From an uncultured Bacteroidia bacterium (GTDB lineage Bacteria > Bacteroidota > Bacteroidia > Bacteroidales > UBA932), in assembly GCA_902798975.1 (NCBI GenBank), contig CADBYT010000004.1:62001-126000 (forward strand): 64,000 nt of DNA. The letters are read 5' to 3'. Both the position numbers and the translations under genes were made by a program. The notes under the pieces were generated by a model. That model was not told the DNA's origin. It searched no databases and was given only the letters and a program-made list of their open reading frames with translations. The stretch's first letter is position 1; every line of letters starts with the position of its first letter. Of this stretch, positions 61,601 to 64,000 are shown piece after piece.

Positions 61601-63244
61601 GCGAAGGCCGGCCAGCAGGTCGAGTACTTCGAGGTCCAGGTCGGCGACAAGACCGGCATCGCCCACGTGACCGTGACGGCGCAGGCCGGCTCCGACAAGT
61701 CCGTCAGCCGCGTGGAGATCGACGTGTTCAACCCGAACCCGCCTGTCACCCGCGTGCAGTCCTTCCTGCTTGACGCAGGCAAGAACAAGGACGCCACGGC
61801 CGACCTCTTCGGCCTGCCCGGCACGAACAGCGTGGCCGTGGAGCTCTCCTCCATCCCCGCCATCGACCTGGGCCGCCGCCTGAAATACCTCATTGAATAC
61901 CCGTACGGCTGCGTCGAGCAGACGATTTCCGCCGCCTTCCCGCAGCTCTACCTGAGCCAGGTGATGGAGTGCGACGACAACACCGTGGCGCGCAGCGCCC
62001 GCAATGTCACCGCCGCCATCAACCGCCTGCACAGCTTCCGCCGTCCCGACGGATCGCTGAGCTACTGGCCGGGCAGCACCTCCTCCTCTTCGTTCGGCAC
62101 CGCCTACGCCCTCCACTTCCTGCAGGAAGCCGAGAACCAGGGCTACGCCGTGCCCGCCGACCTCAAGGCCGGCCTTGTGCGCTACCTCACGAACAGCGTG
62201 GTCAGCAACAAGAAGGAAGATGACATCGTGCGCGCCTACGGCCTCTACGCCCTCGCCACGGCCGGCAAGCCGCAGCGCAGCGCCATGAACCTGCTCCGCG
62301 AGTCCGCCAAGAAGATGCCGCGCAGCGCCGTCTGGATGCTCGCGGGCGCCTTTGCCAGCGACGGCAAGAAGCAGGTGGCCACCAGCCTCACCAACGGTCT
62401 GCCTTACCTCGAGGCCAACGGCCAGTATTATTACAGCTGGTACGGCAGCGAGGACCGCAATATGGCCATCGCCCTGCGCACCTCCATTCTCACCGGCCAG
62501 AAGGAAACCGCCTTCGAGCTGGCCGAGAAGATCGCCGCCCACCTCAATGACAGCCAGTACTACATGAGCACCCAGGCCACCGCCTGGTCGCTCTATGCCA
62601 TCTGCGACTACGCCCGCACGATTGCCGGCGGCGGTGTGAACGCTTCGGTCAAGGGTCCGGAGAAGAGCTACAAGATGAGCACCGCCAAGGCCATCATCCG
62701 CCAGGAGATCGACCTTCCGAAGGACGCCACCGGCAAGACGCAGCTGAACGTGTCCAATACGGGCAGCGGCACCATCCATGCCGTGGTGGCCGTGACCGGT
62801 ACGCCGCAGGCCGGCAGCGAGAAGGCCAAGGCCGACGGCCTGTCCCTCAAGATCAGCTACGTCGGTCCTGACGGCCAGCCCATCAAGGTCGACACCCTCT
62901 CCCGCGGCCGCAACTTCAAGGCCGTCGTGACCGTGACCAACACCGGTTCCTCTTCCGTGCGCGACCTCGCGCTCGCCCAGAAGTTCCCGTCCGGCTGGGA
63001 GATCCAGAACGACCGCATCGGCAAGGAGAACTACTCCTACCCGGCGGGCGTGACCTACCAGGACATCCGTGACGACCGCGTGTACAGCTTCTTCGATCTC
63101 GGCGCCGGCCAGAGCGTGACCATCACCACCGGCCTCACCGCCACCTACCCGGGACGCTTCTACCTCCCGGCCGTGAGCTGCGAAGCCATGTACGACGACA
63201 AGGTCTCCGCCCTCGTGCCCGGCAAGTGGACGGAAGTCAAATAG
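58667..63244 (+). CDS. Bacterial alpha-2-macroglobulin lipoprotein
   Basis: The 1525-residue protein has a lipoprotein signal (MKTFRFLLTLLAAAGLFAACQ), a series of macroglobulin (MG) beta-sandwich domains (about 50-900), the CUB/thioester region with YGCVEQ (thioester C1082 to Q1085) and a helical TED-like domain (about 1060-1400), then a receptor-type end domain (about 1420-1525). The CxEQ motif is intact, so it can covalently trap attacking proteases. It is anchored in the envelope. Its association with PBP1C is conserved in bacteria (the E. coli yfhM-pbpC pair) and suggests periplasmic defence of cell-wall repair. Confidence 0.93.
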   Translation: MKTFRFLLTLLAAAGLFAACQGGGSSKKAAGPVVSAVRGETAMTLDNGGNAFTGEDIDPEVPTIRFISKGSILPSKGSLDLLFGSVSYAKAQVRVKKVFSNNILQFMQLDSYETRYELYKVASIVADTTLVLGDKDADHIREWKTYGLSLDELVKPEPGAIYHIEIRGREPLVEEDFWDSESSFGDYETYEQRSVDLLASNLVLIAKRGDNITEVFAYDILSGKPVSGAKVKLYSFAQQELAKASTNGDGQASFPAQTDASFVVATSGNQYAYLDLRNEKALSTSNFDVSGTSFDGGIKAYIFGERGVWRPGDTLHVSMVTLFDDTPLPAGHPVTAQLRNPDGQLVQTISAKTSASNMYHFPFTTAQDAPSGRWRVDVSLGGQTFSKTLRVEAIKPNKLDIQMHFPAGYVTSYPSENSRFDLSVAWLYGAPGSDLKVNGDLEITSATTRFKGWEDYDFMDDARSFEAQSFSYKDFKTGENGEAGINTQVDINKATTPGMLTAGFTFRAFEPSGEFSTSYASVPMSPFSNYVGIKTELQKDEWGDRYIQAGKSQKFEVATVDPDGKATNTAGLHAEVYHVNWSWWWDASGEIAGYMSSRSKELLYEKTFSTSNGKGSFSYDWADAPYGLYYIRVTDTRGGHATSMLCEVNERSASDASEGGSTQLNMLIDKEKYAVGETARITIPSAAGATALVSIEKGGQILSTRRVQCFEGSTEIRIPVTKEMTPNAYASIALIQPHGNVHNDAPIRLYGVQNINVEDPASHLAPVIDIPAETKPESTLSFKVKEENGRAMSYIVALVDEGLLSLTGFKTPDAWSAFYAKEALRVRTWDEYDSVIGAYGGHIEQLFAIGGDEDGSNGQLKRQGADRFKPVVAYLGPFDLKAGKTASHSVEVPQYIGSLRAMVIATDGKAQGSTSKDVAVTQPVMVQATLPRTLSIGETIRIPSTVIALKDNVGKVKLDIKTDDLLTVKGSSTIETSIAKAGQQVEYFEVQVGDKTGIAHVTVTAQAGSDKSVSRVEIDVFNPNPPVTRVQSFLLDAGKNKDATADLFGLPGTNSVAVELSSIPAIDLGRRLKYLIEYPYGCVEQTISAAFPQLYLSQVMECDDNTVARSARNVTAAINRLHSFRRPDGSLSYWPGSTSSSSFGTAYALHFLQEAENQGYAVPADLKAGLVRYLTNSVVSNKKEDDIVRAYGLYALATAGKPQRSAMNLLRESAKKMPRSAVWMLAGAFASDGKKQVATSLTNGLPYLEANGQYYYSWYGSEDRNMAIALRTSILTGQKETAFELAEKIAAHLNDSQYYMSTQATAWSLYAICDYARTIAGGGVNASVKGPEKSYKMSTAKAIIRQEIDLPKDATGKTQLNVSNTGSGTIHAVVAVTGTPQAGSEKAKADGLSLKISYVGPDGQPIKVDTLSRGRNFKAVVTVTNTGSSSVRDLALAQKFPSGWEIQNDRIGKENYSYPAGVTYQDIRDDRVYSFFDLGAGQSVTITTGLTATYPGRFYLPAVSCEAMYDDKVSALVPGKWTEVK

Positions 63245-63257
63245 AAACGGATGGAAA

Positions 63258-63294
63258 TGAAAATCCCCGGCCGACAGCCGGGGATTTTCATTTT
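63258..63294. terminator. Bidirectional terminator (14-bp stem)
   Basis: TGAAAATCCCCGGC (63258-63271), loop CGACA, GCCGGGGATTTTCA (63277-63290), then TTTT. A perfect 14-bp stem between two convergent genes. Confidence 0.9.
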
Positions 63295-64000
63295 ACAGCG
63301 TCTGGCCTCCGATGAATTCCCGCATGATCGAGGTCGGCGGGATGGCCGCGATCTCGACCGGCTTGAGGGCCGTGACCCTGGTCAGGAAGGAGAGCAGGCT
63401 CTGAGCCTTCTCGTAGGCGGGCGAAGACTCGCTGATGCCGCACAGGAGCGGCTCCGCATAATATTTCAGCAGCGGCACGTCGTACAGCGTCGAGGAATTG
63501 AAGACGATGTTGGCGTTCTCCTCGTACGGGAAGATGTTGCGCTTCTCGCCACGGCGTACGGACGGCCAGCGGAGGATGTTGTCCTCCGGGGAGATGCCAC
63601 GGGTGCGGTTGTCGCGCACGATGCGGCGGAGCAGGCGCTTGTCCGTGGTGGAGCCGTGGTCCTTCTCGCCGCCCGGCAGGGCGGACAGAGCGGAGATGTA
63701 GATGTTGAAGATGCGGTCGCGCGGCACGTCGGGCGTCAGGTCCGGGTTGAGGGCATGGATGCCCTCCATGAAAAGGATGTCACCCTCCTCCATCTTGAGG
63801 AAGTTGCCGTTATACATGCGGTGCCCCTGCTTGAAGTCGAAAGTGGGGAGCTCGACCTCCTTGCCCGCCAGCAGGTCGTTCAGCTGCTGGTTCAGGAGGG
63901 CGACGTCCATGGCGCCGAGCGACTCGTAGTCGCGCTGGCCGTTCTCGTCGAACGGCGTGTCTTCGCGGTTCACGAAATAGTTGTCGAGTTCGATCACTTT
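63293..64000 (-). CDS. Uridine-kinase-like nucleoside kinase, 5' truncated by window
   Basis: About 236 C-terminal residues are present; the frame is open to the window edge. LDNYFVNREDTPFDENGQ, DILFMEGIHALNPDLT and ILRWPSVRRGEKRNIFPYEE match the PRK/uridine kinase domain of a large Bacteroidota nucleoside kinase that has a threonyl-tRNA-synthetase-like TGS/editing N-terminus (outside this window). The end PTSIMREFIGGQTL is typical. Its terminator is shared with the macroglobulin gene. The smaller Udk (21225-21845) is a separate protein. Confidence 0.85.
   Translation of the reverse strand, partial: KVIELDNYFVNREDTPFDENGQRDYESLGAMDVALLNQQLNDLLAGKEVELPTFDFKQGHRMYNGNFLKMEEGDILFMEGIHALNPDLTPDVPRDRIFNIYISALSALPGGEKDHGSTTDKRLLRRIVRDNRTRGISPEDNILRWPSVRRGEKRNIFPYEENANIVFNSSTLYDVPLLKYYAEPLLCGISESSPAYEKAQSLLSFLTRVTALKPVEIAAIPPTSIMREFIGGQTL

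Noticed and set aside
58640..62779. A minus-strand open frame of over 2,100 codons continuous with pbpC
   Set aside because: Beyond 58639 it is antisense to the alpha-2-macroglobulin gene and has GC-rich shadow composition (Val/Gly/Ala/Asp/His) with no recognisable domain.

Overview
The window looks like a GC-rich chromosomal segment of an uncultured gut- or rumen-type Bacteroidales (Bacteroidota). The case rests on many promoters with the Bacteroidota -7 element TAnnTTTG (often with a -33 TTTG about 19-21 bp upstream), few Shine-Dalgarno sequences, and family-typical gene sets: ExbB/membrane protein/ExbD/ExbD, SerC-SerA-DUF1015 with a Lys-type SerA, paired deoxynucleoside kinases, ROK glucokinase with a FucP/GluP-like MFS transporter, a propeller/Y_Y_Y/AraC sensor, a Porin_10-like protein and DUF4783. 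I saw no rRNA, tRNA, CRISPR, prophage, integrase or intact insertion sequence. Most of the window is core housekeeping sequence, and no gap between genes exceeds about 260 bp. Species cannot be named from this alone. Layout: 1-8.7 kb (+) carries MurU/AmgK-like cell-wall recycling genes, a large porin, a lytic transglycosylase, an M13 peptidase and a LolE-type permease. 8.7-11.2 kb (-) has a TPR protein, an RsmF-like rRNA methyltransferase and an SRPBCC protein. 11.2-25.6 kb (+) runs NUDIX, lipoprotein, queA, dprA, tatD, ansA, the exbB/exbD cluster, asnS, udk, a TonB-like protein and a propeller-AraC sensor. 25.6-35.6 kb (-) has a GH95 glycosidase, an NtrY-like histidine kinase, rlmH, efp, ispH, cmk and lptB. 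35.6-50 kb (-) has dnaX, an NtrC-like regulator, metG, dnaG, recQ, DUF1015, serA and a yigZ-serC fusion. 50-58.6 kb is mostly (-): FKBP, glucokinase, sugar transporter, two deoxynucleoside kinases, DUF486 and PBP1C. A bacterial alpha-2-macroglobulin lies divergently (+), and the window ends inside a uridine-kinase-like gene. What is unusual: (1) A 38-bp hairpin-forming palindrome occurs twice as an exact copy in opposite orientations, once inside the porin reading frame just after the signal peptide (1144-1181) and once between convergent genes (38441-38478). Its flanking arms also pair, with one compensatory base-pair change. (2) The dnaX linker holds two different elements of about 110 bp with terminal inverted repeats, both read through in frame. 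Together these resemble palindromic elements that tolerate or exploit insertion into protein-coding genes. (3) Several conserved genes carry apparent small deletions: efp (about 11 nt), dnaG (two), yigZ joined to serC, and an RsmF-like gene lacking its N-terminus. Two intergenic 3' gene remnants have a similar look. They may be real erosion or assembly error, and this must be settled before using these loci. (4) There is a candidate minus-strand small RNA of about 100 nt (22583-22681), a duplicated TTTTGTACAAA operator-like site before the AraC sensor, and a recurrent promoter layout that predicts leaderless or very short-leader mRNAs.
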